From NCBI RefSeq assembly GCF_000519005.1, contig NZ_JAER01000041.1:1-39710 (forward strand): a stretch of 39,710 nucleotides of DNA. The letters run 5' to 3'. Below are positions 8,928-16,916 of the stretch, piece after piece. The notes under the pieces are model-generated. The model saw nothing but the letters and a program-made list of their open reading frames with translations. It was not told the DNA's origin and made no database searches. Source of the stretch: Nocardioides sp. J54 (lineage in GTDB: Bacteria > Actinomycetota > Actinomycetes > Propionibacteriales > Nocardioidaceae). The translations under genes were made by a program, and so were the position numbers. Numbering within the stretch: the stretch's first letter is position 1; the number at the start of each line of letters is the position of its first letter.

Positions 8928-9497
8928 ATGGCCGACGTGCTGCTCTTCCACCACATCCAGGGGCTGACTGCCGGGGTGCGTGCCTTCGCGGACGCGGTGC
9001 GGGCCGACGGCCACACCGTGCACACGCCGGACCTCTTCGGCGGGCGCACGTTCGCCAGCATCGAGGAGGGCTTCGGGTTCGCGCAGGAGGTCGGCTTCGA
9101 GGAGCTCCGGGCACGCGGTCTCGCCGTGGCCGACGACCTGGGCCCCGACGTGGTCCACGCCGGGATGTCCTTCGGCGTGACCATCGCCCAGCGCCTGGCG
9201 CAGACCCGCCCGGGCGCACGAGGGGCGCTGCTGCTCCACTCGTGTCTCCCGGTCACCGAGGTCAGCGACGCGTGGCCCGCAGGCGTGCCGGTGCAGGTGC
9301 ACGGGATGGAGGGCGACGAGTTCTTCGACGAGGACCTGCCGGCGGCCCGCGAGCTGGCCGCCTCCACCCCCACCGCGGAGCTGTTCGTCTACCCCGGCGA
9401 GCAGCACCTGTTCACCGACTCCTCGCTCGACGCCCACGACCCCGGGGCCGCGGCGCTGCTGCTGGAGCGGGTGCGGGCCTTCCTCGCGTCCGTCTGA
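8928..9497 (+). CDS. Dienelactone hydrolase family protein
   Basis: The 189-residue alpha/beta hydrolase starts at ATG 8928 behind GTGAGGAGG. The nucleophile elbow is GMSFG with Ser81, where classical dienelactone hydrolases have Cys. An acidic residue in GMEGDEFF (Asp130) and His160 in PGEQHLF complete a plausible triad. It is shorter than typical members (about 230). No catabolic genes are nearby, so the substrate is unknown. The dGTPase-like gene starts 80 nt downstream from its own promoter. Confidence 0.82.
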   Translation: MADVLLFHHIQGLTAGVRAFADAVRADGHTVHTPDLFGGRTFASIEEGFGFAQEVGFEELRARGLAVADDLGPDVVHAGMSFGVTIAQRLAQTRPGARGALLLHSCLPVTEVSDAWPAGVPVQVHGMEGDEFFDEDLPAARELAASTPTAELFVYPGEQHLFTDSSLDAHDPGAAALLLERVRAFLASV

Positions 9498-9564
9498 CCG
9501 ACGCCCTGACCGACGCCGCGGAGGCGACCGGCCGGATCGGCGCCGCAGCGTCGGATCCGGTCGA

Positions 9565-9570
9565 TAGGGT
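9565..9570 (+). promoter_or_regulatory. TAGGGT -10 box, leaderless start
   Basis: TAGGGT is followed by 7 nt and GTG 9578. No Shine-Dalgarno sequence precedes the start codon. Confidence 0.6.
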
Positions 9571-9577
9571 CGCGGGC

Positions 9578-10813
9578 GTGGACCAGGTGGAGCGGCTGTA
9601 CGACGAGCGCGCCCGCGAACGCATCGTGCCCGAGCCGCCGAAGCGGGTCGAGGCGCCGGAGCGGCTGCCCTTCGAGCGCGACCGCGCCCGGGTGGTGCAC
9701 GCCGCGTCCTTCCGCCGGCTCGCCGCCAAGACCCAGGTCGTCGGCCCGCAGAGCGACGACTTCGTGCGCAACCGGCTCACCCACAGCCTCGAGGTCGCCC
9801 AGATCGCCCGTGACCTCTCCCGGGCGCTCGGGACCCACCCGGACATCACCGAGACCGCGGCGCTGGCCCACGACCTCGGCCACCCGCCTTTCGGGCACAA
9901 CGGCGAGCGGGCCCTCGCCGCCCTCGCCGAGGAGTGCGGCGGCTTCGAGGGCAACGCGCAGACCCTCCGGCTGCTGGTCCGGCTCGAGGCGAAGACCGTG
10001 GACGCGGCCGGGGAGTCGGTCGGGCTCAACCTCACCCGGGCGACCCTCGACGCCTGCACGAAGTACCCCTGGCGCCGCGCCGACGCGCCCGCCGACGGCA
10101 AGTTCGGCGTCTACGACGACGACCTGGCCGCCTTCGAGTGGCTGCGCCGCGACGCCCCCGAGCGCCGCCGCTGCGTCGAGGCGCAGGTCATGGACCTCGC
10201 CGACGACGTCGCCTACTCCGTGCACGACGTCGAGGACGGCATCGTCGCCGGCAAGATCGACCTGACCCGCCTCGACACCGCCGCCGTGTGGCAGGCCGTG
10301 CGCGAGTGGTACCAGCCGGACGCCGACGACGACGCCCTCTACGACGTCCTCGCCCGGCTCCGCTCCGTCGGCAGCTGGCCCAGCACGTCGTACGACGGCA
10401 GCCGACCGGCGCTCGCCGCCCTCAAGAACCTCACCAGCGACCTGATCGGCCGGTTCTGCGGCGCGGTCCAGCAGGCCACCTTCGCGGCCTCCTCCGGCCC
10501 CTTCGCCCGCTACGCCGCCGACCTCGTCGTGCCCGCCGACACCTGGGCCGAGATCACGGTCCTCAAGGGCATCGCCGCCCACTACGTCATGCAGGACGCT
10601 GGCCGCGTCGCCCTGCAGAGCCGCCAGCGCGAGCTGCTCGCCGAGCTGGTCGACGTCCTGCTGCGCAGCGACGGCGCCGCGCTCGACGACTCCTTCGCCG
10701 CCGACTGGGCCCGCGCCACCGACGACGCCGCCCGCACCCGCGTCGTCGTCGACCAGGTCGCCTCGCTCACCGACGCCAGCGCCGTCGCCTGGCACACGCG
10801 ATTGGTGAGCTGA
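9578..10813 (+). CDS. dgt: dGTPase-like HD-domain triphosphohydrolase
   Basis: The 411-residue protein belongs to the deoxyguanosinetriphosphate triphosphohydrolase-like family, which removes triphosphate from dNTPs. The HD metal site is visible as NRLTHSLEVAQIARDL (His69), LAHDLGHPPFGHNGE (His98, Asp99) and VMDLADDVAYSVHDVEDG. SFRRLAAKTQV near the N-terminus is also typical. The GTG start is chosen by the TAGGGT box 7 nt upstream. The frame stays open further upstream but that part is antisense-like Arg-rich sequence. The dgt-dnaG neighbourhood is common in actinobacteria, although here two envelope genes and a repeat lie between them. Its actual nucleotide preference is unknown. Confidence 0.92.
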   Translation: MDQVERLYDERARERIVPEPPKRVEAPERLPFERDRARVVHAASFRRLAAKTQVVGPQSDDFVRNRLTHSLEVAQIARDLSRALGTHPDITETAALAHDLGHPPFGHNGERALAALAEECGGFEGNAQTLRLLVRLEAKTVDAAGESVGLNLTRATLDACTKYPWRRADAPADGKFGVYDDDLAAFEWLRRDAPERRRCVEAQVMDLADDVAYSVHDVEDGIVAGKIDLTRLDTAAVWQAVREWYQPDADDDALYDVLARLRSVGSWPSTSYDGSRPALAALKNLTSDLIGRFCGAVQQATFAASSGPFARYAADLVVPADTWAEITVLKGIAAHYVMQDAGRVALQSRQRELLAELVDVLLRSDGAALDDSFAADWARATDDAARTRVVVDQVASLTDASAVAWHTRLVS

Positions 10814-11012
10814 TTGCGCGAGCGCGTCGCCTGTCGAAGGCGGCGCGCAGGCCTCGCAAGCTCGGCCCGCACTTGCCCTCGACGCGCCTCCGGCGCGGGC
10901 GCCGCGCTGTCTGATGGCGCGAGCGTGTCGCCTGTCGAGGGCTGCGCGCGGGCACTCGCAAGCTCGGCCCGCACTTGCCCTCGACGCGCCTCCGGCGCGG
11001 GCGCCGCGCTGC
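10812..11012. repeat. Tandem duplication of ~102 bp in the dispersed repeat
   Basis: Unit one (about 10812-10910) and unit two (about 10913-11012) share gcgcgagcg.gtcgcctgtcga followed by ctcggcccgcacttgccctc and cgacgcgcctccggcgcggg. The period is about 102 bp with few mismatches. Part of the same sequence forms bases 1-60 of the window, where it is single copy. Unit one begins within the dgt stop codon. Confidence 0.8.
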
Positions 11013-11154
11013 CGCGCCGCAGTTGGCCCCGGTAGGTGGCACAGCCCGTCTGGCGGCAAGCCTTTCCGGTGGTTGAGGTGCGACGAGCGCTAGCGAGGAG
11101 CCTCGAAGCCTCCGGGCCTGGTGGCGGGCTGTGGCGCCTCGCACCTCGACCGCC
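11013..11154. repeat. Second copy of the dispersed repeat with inverted-repeat core
   Basis: This stretch matches about 61-215. It has ttggccccggtaggtgg, ctggcggcaagcc and the core ggttgaggtgcgacgagcgc (from 11070) ending cctcgaagcctccgggcc. A shorter inverted arm (gcctcgcacctcgaccgcc, 11134-11152) follows. No gene is seen between 10814 and 11243. Confidence 0.75.
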
Positions 11155-11170
11155 GGCGGTGGCGGCCCAG

Positions 11171-11217
11171 AAAAAGCACCGACCGGCCACGACACGGGAG
11201 GTCGTGGCCGGTCGGTG
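11171..11217 (-). terminator. Rho-independent terminator of the secreted-protein gene
   Basis: A perfect 17-bp stem (11177-11193 with 11201-11217, 7-nt loop) is followed on the minus strand by GCTTTTT. It lies 27 nt past the stop of the gene at 11244-12173. Confidence 0.9.
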
Positions 11218-11243
11218 ACCGACAAGCAGATGTCGGGGAGGGG

Positions 11244-12173
11244 TCAGCCGGTGACCGGGACGTGCGACTCGACCGGGGTCGGCGACGGGGCGTCCGACGG
11301 GCCCGGGTCGTCGACGTCGTTGATCACCTCGCCGCAGGTGGCGGAGGCGATCACCAGGTCGACCTGGCCCAGCAGGTTGACGTGCAGGGCGTTGACGGTG
11401 AAGGTGCCGTCGGCGTTCGCGATCTGCTCGTTCGCGGTGACGGTGAGCAGGCCGGGGATCTCGACCTTGGCGTTCGGCTCGTCCACGTCGATGTCGAGCG
11501 GCAGGCCGAGGGCGCTGATGTCGGTGACCGTGGTGGTGCCGGTGTCGCCGTTGCACTCTGCGACGACGGCGTCGGCGCCGACCAGCTGGTCGTCACCGCG
11601 CAGGACGTCGCACAGGCCGCCCAGCTGGAGGCTGGTCAGTTCGGAGAGGTTGAGCGCGCCGAGCAGGCTCAGGTCCAGCGGGGTGCCGTCGGTGGCGTCG
11701 GCGATCTGGTCGAGCAGGCCACCGATCTGCGGCAGCAGGGTGCCGAGCAGCGTGTCGTCGATCGCGCCGGTCAGCGGGTCGAGCGCGCCGACGAGCGTGT
11801 CGCACGCCGAGCCGAGCTGGCTGGTGAGCTCCGAAGGAAGGGCGGACAGGAGGCCGTCACCCACGCCGAGGTCGGTCACCGCGGCCCGCGCGTTGCCGTT
11901 CTTCGCGCTGACGGTGATCACGCCACCGCTGGCGACCGGGTTGTCCGGCAGGCCGATGAGCTCGTCCTCGACCAGCGAGCCGTCGGTCGACTCGACCTGG
12001 ACGGTGTCCTCCCCGATCACGGCGTTGCCGGCGATGCTCAGCGACAGCCCGTAGGCGGACGACGGCTGACCTGCCGCGGTGGCGGTCCCGCCACCGAGCA
12101 CGGCGAACGACGCAGCACCCGTCACCAGGACGACCGCGCCAGCGGCCGAGGCCAGGGTCCTTGTCTTCTTCAT
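11244..12173 (-). CDS. Secreted protein of unknown function
   Basis: The 309-residue product has a clear signal peptide (MKKTRTLASAAGAVVLVTGA, cleavage near TATAAGQ). The mature part is acidic, rich in Leu, Gly, Thr and Asp, with four Cys residues (SACDTL, GLCDVL, AECNGD, ATCGEV). It begins SAYGLSLSIAG, which resembles the choice-of-anchor P type surface proteins of actinobacteria; that match is from memory. It ends in a Pro/Ser/Asp tail without LPxTG. GAAGGGA precedes ATG 12173. It starts 49 nt after the L,D-transpeptidase gene on the same strand and ends in a strong terminator, so the two are probably an operon. Confidence 0.75.
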   Translation of the reverse strand: MKKTRTLASAAGAVVLVTGAASFAVLGGGTATAAGQPSSAYGLSLSIAGNAVIGEDTVQVESTDGSLVEDELIGLPDNPVASGGVITVSAKNGNARAAVTDLGVGDGLLSALPSELTSQLGSACDTLVGALDPLTGAIDDTLLGTLLPQIGGLLDQIADATDGTPLDLSLLGALNLSELTSLQLGGLCDVLRGDDQLVGADAVVAECNGDTGTTTVTDISALGLPLDIDVDEPNAKVEIPGLLTVTANEQIANADGTFTVNALHVNLLGQVDLVIASATCGEVINDVDDPGPSDAPSPTPVESHVPVTG

Positions 12174-12222
12174 GGGTTTCCCTTCATCTTCATCTCTTGT
12201 CGGCGGAACGTCTGTGTGGGTG

Positions 12223-13029
12223 TCAGGCCTCGTCGACCATCACGGGTGTGCCGGTCGGAACGGTCCGGAGCAGGGCGAGTGCGTCATCCGGCACCCGCAC
12301 GCAGCCGTGGCTGACCGACTTGCCGAAGACCGACGGGTCCGTCCAGCCGTGCAGGGCGACCGTGCCCGGTCCGCCCCCGTAGGAGTCCAGCGTGTCGCTG
12401 TGGCTGCCGAGCGGCAGGATCACGGGGGAGAAGGGCTGCTTCTCGTCGGTGATCTGCCCCAGCACGAAGGTGCGGCCGGTGGGCGTGGGGGTCTCCGGTG
12501 CGCCGATGGCCACCGTCCAGGTCCCGACCAGCTCGTTGTCCTCGAAGAGCTCCAGCGAGTGCGAGTCGAGATGCACCTGCACCAGGAACCGGCTGTGCGC
12601 CTCCTCGAGGTACCGGGAGCGGAGCCAGCCGGTCGAGCCGTTCGGCTTCGACGGCAGCATCACCTGCACCCAGTCGCGGTTGCGCGTGATCACGGTCAGC
12701 CAGGTGTCGCCGAACTGCTTCGGGCCGATCTTCGCGAACGGCGTGCCGTCCGGCTCGTCGTACAGCGGAAGCATCTTCCTGGGGTGCACGACGGTGCCCT
12801 TGGGGATCTTCGTCGGCCGGGGATCCTTCGGGGCGGCCTTGATCGTGGTCTTCGTGGAGCTGAGCGGCAGCTTCCTCAGGTCGACCTTCTCGGCGACCGG
12901 GGTGGCCGGCTCCTGCTGCGGCGCCCTGTCGGTGTCGCGGAAGACCACGAAGAGGAGCGAGATCACGAGGAGCGCGATCACCAGGGGCACCGGCCACGAC
13001 GCGCGCGAACGCGCAGTCGACTGCTCCAT
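12223..13029 (-). CDS. L,D-transpeptidase (YkuD domain), membrane-anchored
   Basis: The 268-residue protein has one N-terminal membrane segment (13-31) and an extracytoplasmic part. Residues 79-140 look SH3-like (TVVHPRKMLPLYDEPDG, WVQVMLPSKPNGSTGWL). The YkuD domain (148-266) carries VALHGWTDP (His227) and SVSHGCVRV with catalytic Cys243 and Arg245. Such enzymes make 3-3 peptidoglycan cross-links or attach proteins to the wall. The start is ATG 13029 because GGGAGGGA lies before it. An upstream ATG at 13107 is open but lacks a ribosome binding site. TATTCT at 13133-13128 may be the -10 box. Confidence 0.9.
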   Translation of the reverse strand: MEQSTARSRASWPVPLVIALLVISLLFVVFRDTDRAPQQEPATPVAEKVDLRKLPLSSTKTTIKAAPKDPRPTKIPKGTVVHPRKMLPLYDEPDGTPFAKIGPKQFGDTWLTVITRNRDWVQVMLPSKPNGSTGWLRSRYLEEAHSRFLVQVHLDSHSLELFEDNELVGTWTVAIGAPETPTPTGRTFVLGQITDEKQPFSPVILPLGSHSDTLDSYGGGPGTVALHGWTDPSVFGKSVSHGCVRVPDDALALLRTVPTGTPVMVDEA

Positions 13030-13153
13030 GCCTGGTCCCTCCCCGCATGCCCATTGCTGGCTCCCACTGTCCGGTTCCCACACCGCTCCCGAGTGGGAAA
13101 CGACCATCAGGGCCTGAGGTCACGCAGAGAATAGCGATTCGCTCGACTTTTCT

Positions 13154-13184
13154 CCGGGACCCGGTCCCGGCTGCCGGGTCCCGG
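13154..13184. other. Perfect 11-bp hairpin between divergent genes
   Basis: CCGGGACCCGG (13154-13164) and CCGGGTCCCGG (13174-13184) are exact complements with a 9-nt loop. There is no T-tract on either side. It lies between the dnaG start and the transpeptidase promoter and could be an operator or a remnant. Confidence 0.45.
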
Positions 13185-13238
13185 GACCGACCGCCGCCGC
13201 GGACGGGGACGACCGGACGGCGCCCGGGGCGTCGTCAG

Positions 13239-13244
13239 TAGGAT
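13239..13244 (+). promoter_or_regulatory. TAGGAT -10 box, leaderless start of dnaG
   Basis: TAGGAT is followed by 6 nt and ATG 13251. No Shine-Dalgarno sequence is present. Confidence 0.6.
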
Positions 13245-13250
13245 TCCGGC

Positions 13251-15143
13251 ATGGCTGGACGGATCCGTGACGAGGACATCGCCGCGGTCCGGGAACGGGT
13301 GCGGATCGACGAGGTCGTGTCCGGCTACGTCACCCTGCGCAACGCCGGCGGCGGCTCGATGAAGGGCCTGTGCCCGTTCCACGACGAGAAGTCGCCGTCC
13401 TTCCACGTCACCCCCAGCCGCGGGTTCTTCCACTGCTTCGGCTGCCAGGAGGGCGGGGACGTCTTCACCTTCCTGATGAAGATCGACGGGCTGAGCTTCG
13501 GCGAGGCCGTCGAGCGGATGGCGGACAAGTACGGCGTGCAGCTGCGCCGCGACGAGTCCGGGTTCGACGACCGCCCCCGCGGCCCCCAGCGCCGGCGCCT
13601 CGTGGAGGCCCACGCCGTCGCCCAGCAGTTCTACGCCGAGCAGCTCGCCACCCCCGACGCGCTCCAGGCGCGCCAGTTCCTGGCCGAGCGCGGCTTCGAC
13701 CAGGCCGCCGCCGAGCACTTCGGCGTCGGTTTCGCGCCGCGGGACGGCGAGGCGCTGTGGCGCCACCTCAAGGGCCGCGGGTTCACCGCGGAGGAGGGCA
13801 TCGCCGCCGGGCTGGTCGCGATGGGCCGCTCCCACTACGACAAGTTCCGCGGCCGGCTGCTCTGGCCGATCCGGGAGACCAACGGCGACACGATCGGCTT
13901 CGGGGCCCGCCGGATCTTCGAGGACGACCGGATCGAGGCGAAGTACCTCAACACCGGCGAGACCGCGATCTACAAGAAGAGCCACGTGCTCTACGGCATC
14001 GACCTGGCGCGCAAGCAGATCGCGATGACCTCACAGGCCGTCATCGTCGAGGGCTACACCGACGTCATGGCGTGCCACCTGGCCGGCGTGACCACGGCCG
14101 TGGCCACCTGTGGCACCGCCTTCGGTGACGACCACGCCCGCGTGCTGCGCCGCTTCCTGGACGACCACGCCGAGCTGCGCAGCGAGGTGGTCTTCACCTT
14201 CGACGGCGACGAGGCCGGGCAGAAGGCGGCACTGCGCACCTTCGAGGGCGACCAGCGGTTCGTCGCCCAGACCTACGTCGCCGTCGCGCCGGAGGGGATG
14301 GACCCCTGCGAGCTGCGGATCAAGGAGGGCGACGCCGCGGTGCGCGAGCTGGTCGCCACCCGCCGCCCGCTCTACCGCTTCGTGCTGGAGAACGTCGTCG
14401 GCCGCTACGACCTGGACCGGGCCGACAGCCGCGTCGACGCGCTGCGCGCCGGCGCCAGGCTGGTCGCCAGCGTGCGGGACAAGTCGAAGGTCGACGCCTT
14501 CGCCCGCGAGCTCGCCGCGATGGTCGGTGTCGACATGGACCAGGCCCGCTCCGAGGTACGACGGGCCGCGGCCCGAGGCAGCGAGCCCGACCGCGGTCGT
14601 TCCCGGGACCGCGCGGCGAGCTCCGCGCCGCCCGAGCCGGCCCCGCGCAGCAGGGTCCCCGACCTGCGCGACCCGCGGTTCGGCATCGAGCGGGAGACGC
14701 TCAAGCTCGTGCTCCAGCACCCGATCGCGATCGGCCGCACCAGCGCCGACATCGGCAGCAACGACTTCACGCACCCGACCTACCGTGCCGTGTGGGAGCT
14801 GATCGCCGCCGCCGGCGGGCCGGTCGCGGGGCAGAACGACGCCGGCTGGGTGTCCCGGGTCCGCGACGGCGCCACCGACCCGGCGGTGTCGTCGGTCGTC
14901 AGCGCGCTCGCGGTCGAGCCGATCCCGGCGAACCGGGAGATCAACGCCGACTACGTCGCCCACCACCTCTTCCGGCTCCAGGAGCTCACCGCCCTGCGGC
15001 GCATCGACGAGGTGAAGTCGCGCCTGCAGCGGACCAACCCGGTGGAGAACGAGACCGAATTCAACCGGATGTTCGGGGAGCTGGCCGCGCTGGAGCAGGC
15101 GCGGCGGACCCTGCGCGAGAAGATCGTCGGCTCCGGCGCATGA
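13251..15143 (+). CDS. dnaG: DNA primase
   Basis: The 630-residue primase makes RNA primers at the replication fork. The N-terminal CHC2 zinc finger is C41PFH44 with C62FGC65, followed by GGDVFTFLM. The catalytic core has EGYTDVMACHLAGV and the TOPRIM aspartates in FTFDGDEAGQKAAL. The C-terminal ~150 residues, after an Arg/Ser/Pro-rich linker, form the helicase-binding domain. The length is normal. The downstream gene overlaps by 4 nt. Confidence 0.97.
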   Translation: MAGRIRDEDIAAVRERVRIDEVVSGYVTLRNAGGGSMKGLCPFHDEKSPSFHVTPSRGFFHCFGCQEGGDVFTFLMKIDGLSFGEAVERMADKYGVQLRRDESGFDDRPRGPQRRRLVEAHAVAQQFYAEQLATPDALQARQFLAERGFDQAAAEHFGVGFAPRDGEALWRHLKGRGFTAEEGIAAGLVAMGRSHYDKFRGRLLWPIRETNGDTIGFGARRIFEDDRIEAKYLNTGETAIYKKSHVLYGIDLARKQIAMTSQAVIVEGYTDVMACHLAGVTTAVATCGTAFGDDHARVLRRFLDDHAELRSEVVFTFDGDEAGQKAALRTFEGDQRFVAQTYVAVAPEGMDPCELRIKEGDAAVRELVATRRPLYRFVLENVVGRYDLDRADSRVDALRAGARLVASVRDKSKVDAFARELAAMVGVDMDQARSEVRRAAARGSEPDRGRSRDRAASSAPPEPAPRSRVPDLRDPRFGIERETLKLVLQHPIAIGRTSADIGSNDFTHPTYRAVWELIAAAGGPVAGQNDAGWVSRVRDGATDPAVSSVVSALAVEPIPANREINADYVAHHLFRLQELTALRRIDEVKSRLQRTNPVENETEFNRMFGELAALEQARRTLREKIVGSGA

Positions 15144-15628
15144 CCCGCCTGTTCCGGCGCCGGCGCGGCGGCGACCCCGTGGCGGTCGCGGCGGGGGAGC
15201 GGCTGCTGGCCTCCGCGTCCACCTCCTCCGGCGCGGTGGGCGGGACCCGGGACGCGCTCTACCTTCCGCAGCGGCTGCCGTGGGAGGAGGTCGCCGCGGC
15301 GGACTGGGACCCCGAGGAGCGCACGCTGACGGTCACCGAGGTCGGCCGCTTCGGCCAGGAACGGGTCGTGCACGTGCTGCACCTCGAGGACGCCGGCCGG
15401 CTGCTGCAGCTGGTGCGCGAGCGGGTGACCGCGAGCATCGCGCTCCAGCGCCACGTCCAGGTCACCGACCGCCGCTCCGTCCGGGTGCTCGCCCGTCAGG
15501 CCCCCGGCCGTCGCGGTGAGCTCGCCTGGTTCGTCGAGTACGACGAGGGGCTGGACCCCGCCGACCCCCAGGTCGACGCGCTGGTGCAGGCAGCGCTCGC
15601 GGCCGCCCGCGCGGACGTCGGCGCCTGA
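15140..15628 (+). CDS. Conserved small protein downstream of dnaG
   Basis: The 162-residue product starts at ATG 15140, overlapping the dnaG stop as ATGA, so it is translationally coupled. It has no signal peptide or membrane segment. It shows alternating strands (TRDALYLPQRLPWEEVAAAD, TLTVTEVGRFGQERVVHVLH) and a C-terminal helix. The WEEVAAADWD and ARRGELAWFVEYDEGLD-like parts suggest a compact beta-rich domain. The function is unknown. Its position suggests expression with primase, though not necessarily a role in replication. Confidence 0.75.
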   Translation: MTRLFRRRRGGDPVAVAAGERLLASASTSSGAVGGTRDALYLPQRLPWEEVAAADWDPEERTLTVTEVGRFGQERVVHVLHLEDAGRLLQLVRERVTASIALQRHVQVTDRRSVRVLARQAPGRRGELAWFVEYDEGLDPADPQVDALVQAALAAARADVGA

Positions 15629-15706
15629 CCCGGCCCCTCGATTTCGGGCGCCCGGCCCGGCCTTGCTAGTGTTTCCCCGCTGCACGGCCCCGGCCGCGGC
15701 CAGCAT

Positions 15707-15782
15707 TCCCCCGTAGCTCAACTGGCAGAGCATGCGACTGTTAATCGCAGGGTTATTGGTTCGAGTCCAATCGGGGGAGCCA
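15707..15782 (+). tRNA. tRNA-Asn (GUU anticodon)
   Basis: The acceptor arms TCCCCCG and CGGGGGA pair fully. The anticodon stem TGCGA/TCGCA frames the loop CTGTTAA with anticodon GTT. The T arm is ATTGG-TTCGAGT-CCAAT. Discriminator G (15779) is followed by an encoded CCA. TAGTGT at 15667-15672 may be the -10 box. Confidence 0.96.
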
Positions 15783-15799
15783 CCACCGCGAGAGCACCC

Positions 15800-15839
15800 A
15801 GAGCCCCGCACGACCTGCCCGGCAGGACGGCGGGGCTCT
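15800..15839 (+). terminator. Hairpin terminator after tRNA-Asn
   Basis: AGAGCCCCGC (15800-15809) pairs exactly with GCGGGGCTCT (15830-15839), with an inner CTGCC/GGCAG stem. The T-run after it is weak. Confidence 0.65.
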
Positions 15840-15904
15840 CACCGTCTTCCGGCAGCGCCCCGGCGCCGCACGCGCGAGCCCCGGCCTGGCTCGGACGGGT
15901 TCGT

Positions 15905-15910
15905 TAGGGT
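15905..15910 (+). promoter_or_regulatory. TAGGGT -10 box, leaderless start
   Basis: TAGGGT is followed by 7 nt and ATG 15918. The GGGG just before ATG is too close for a Shine-Dalgarno sequence. Confidence 0.6.
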
Positions 15911-15917
15911 CAGGGGC

Positions 15918-16781
15918 ATGGGGAACGGTGGCTTCGGGGCTGCGTTCCGTGATGCCCTCGCGGCGCGGTCGATGAGCCTGGGTGCGCTGCAGCGCTCGCT
16001 CGAGGCCCGGGGCACGCCGGTGAGCCTGGCGACGTTGAGCTACTGGCGCTCCGGCCAGCGCGAGCCGGAGCAGGAGGCGTCGCTTCGAGCCCTCGCCCAG
16101 ATCGAGCACATCCTGCACCTCGACCCGGGCGCCCTCGAGCGCCTGCTCGAGCCGCGACGACGGCGGGTCGGGCTGGACCGGCTCGCCGACTTCAGCGAGC
16201 ACCACGAGCGGATCCGCGAGCTGCTCGGCGAGGTCGGCTTCAACTCGCCCTCCGACCGGTTGATCGACCGCGAGGTCGTGCTCAAGTACGAGCTCGGTCC
16301 GGACCGCGCACCCGTCCGCTCGTCGTACGTGCTCGTGGTGGAGTCCATCCACCCGCACGCCGACCGGCGCGCCACCGTGCTCACCGTCCGGCCGGGCGCA
16401 GAGACCCCACAGGTCACCCCGCTCGGCGGCTACCGGCTCGGCCGGCTCCGCCACGACCGCGAGCGCGGCATCGTCGTCGGGGAGATGATCCTCGACCGGC
16501 CGCTCGTCGCAGGTGAGACGGCGATGCTGGAGCAGGAGGTCACCTACGCGACCGCCGACCCCAGCGACAACTCCTACCTCTACTGGGCCGTGCGGCGGAT
16601 GACCTCGGTGAGCATCTGGGTCCGCTTCCACCCCGAGCTCGTCCCGGCCCGCTGCGAGTACTACACGGTCGTCGACGGCGTCGAGCACGTCACCGAGCTC
16701 GAGACCTTCGGCGCCAGCGTCAGCCGCACGGTGACCGGGTTCGGACCGGGGACCCTCGGCATCCGCTGGTACTGGGACTGA
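15918..16781 (+). CDS. XRE-like DNA-binding protein with C-terminal beta domain
   Basis: The 287-residue product has an N-terminal helix-turn-helix (about 5-60: FRDALAARSMSLGALQRSLE, SLATLSYWRSGQREPE), the pattern of XRE-type regulators. A linker helix (HERIRELLGEVGFNSPSDRL) leads to a long strand-rich C-terminal domain (110-287) with no enzyme motif I recognise. It ends LGIRWYWD. It may sense a ligand or protein partner. No target operator is evident, and no integrase or phage gene accompanies it beside the tRNA. It is probably a single-gene unit. Confidence 0.75.
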   Translation: MGNGGFGAAFRDALAARSMSLGALQRSLEARGTPVSLATLSYWRSGQREPEQEASLRALAQIEHILHLDPGALERLLEPRRRRVGLDRLADFSEHHERIRELLGEVGFNSPSDRLIDREVVLKYELGPDRAPVRSSYVLVVESIHPHADRRATVLTVRPGAETPQVTPLGGYRLGRLRHDRERGIVVGEMILDRPLVAGETAMLEQEVTYATADPSDNSYLYWAVRRMTSVSIWVRFHPELVPARCEYYTVVDGVEHVTELETFGASVSRTVTGFGPGTLGIRWYWD

Positions 16782-16880
16782 GGTCCCGCACCGGACCCCC
16801 GGTCTGGACCGGTGGAGCGTTTTCCCTGACACCGCGACCGGTTCGCAACCGAATCGCCCTCGCGCGCGTCTGCCCAGCCG

Positions 16881-16886
16881 TAGGGT
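16881..16886 (+). promoter_or_regulatory. TAGGGT -10 box of the sulfatase operon
   Basis: TAGGGT lies 30 nt before ATG 16917, so this transcript has a short leader. GGAGG at 16901-16905 is the likely ribosome binding site. This contrasts with the leaderless genes of the window. Confidence 0.5.
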
Positions 16887-16916
16887 GACGATCCGCAACG
16901 GGAGGGGACAGGGCAC

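Noticed and set aside
13030..13153. Possible c-di-AMP (ydaO-type) riboswitch before the L,D-transpeptidase gene
   Set aside because: The leader has a small TTCCCAC/GTGGGAA hairpin but I cannot place the conserved ydaO core. A covariance-model search would decide.
15707..16781. tRNA-Asn next to an XRE-like gene as a possible integration site
   Set aside because: No integrase, no duplicated tRNA 3' end and no change in base composition were seen.
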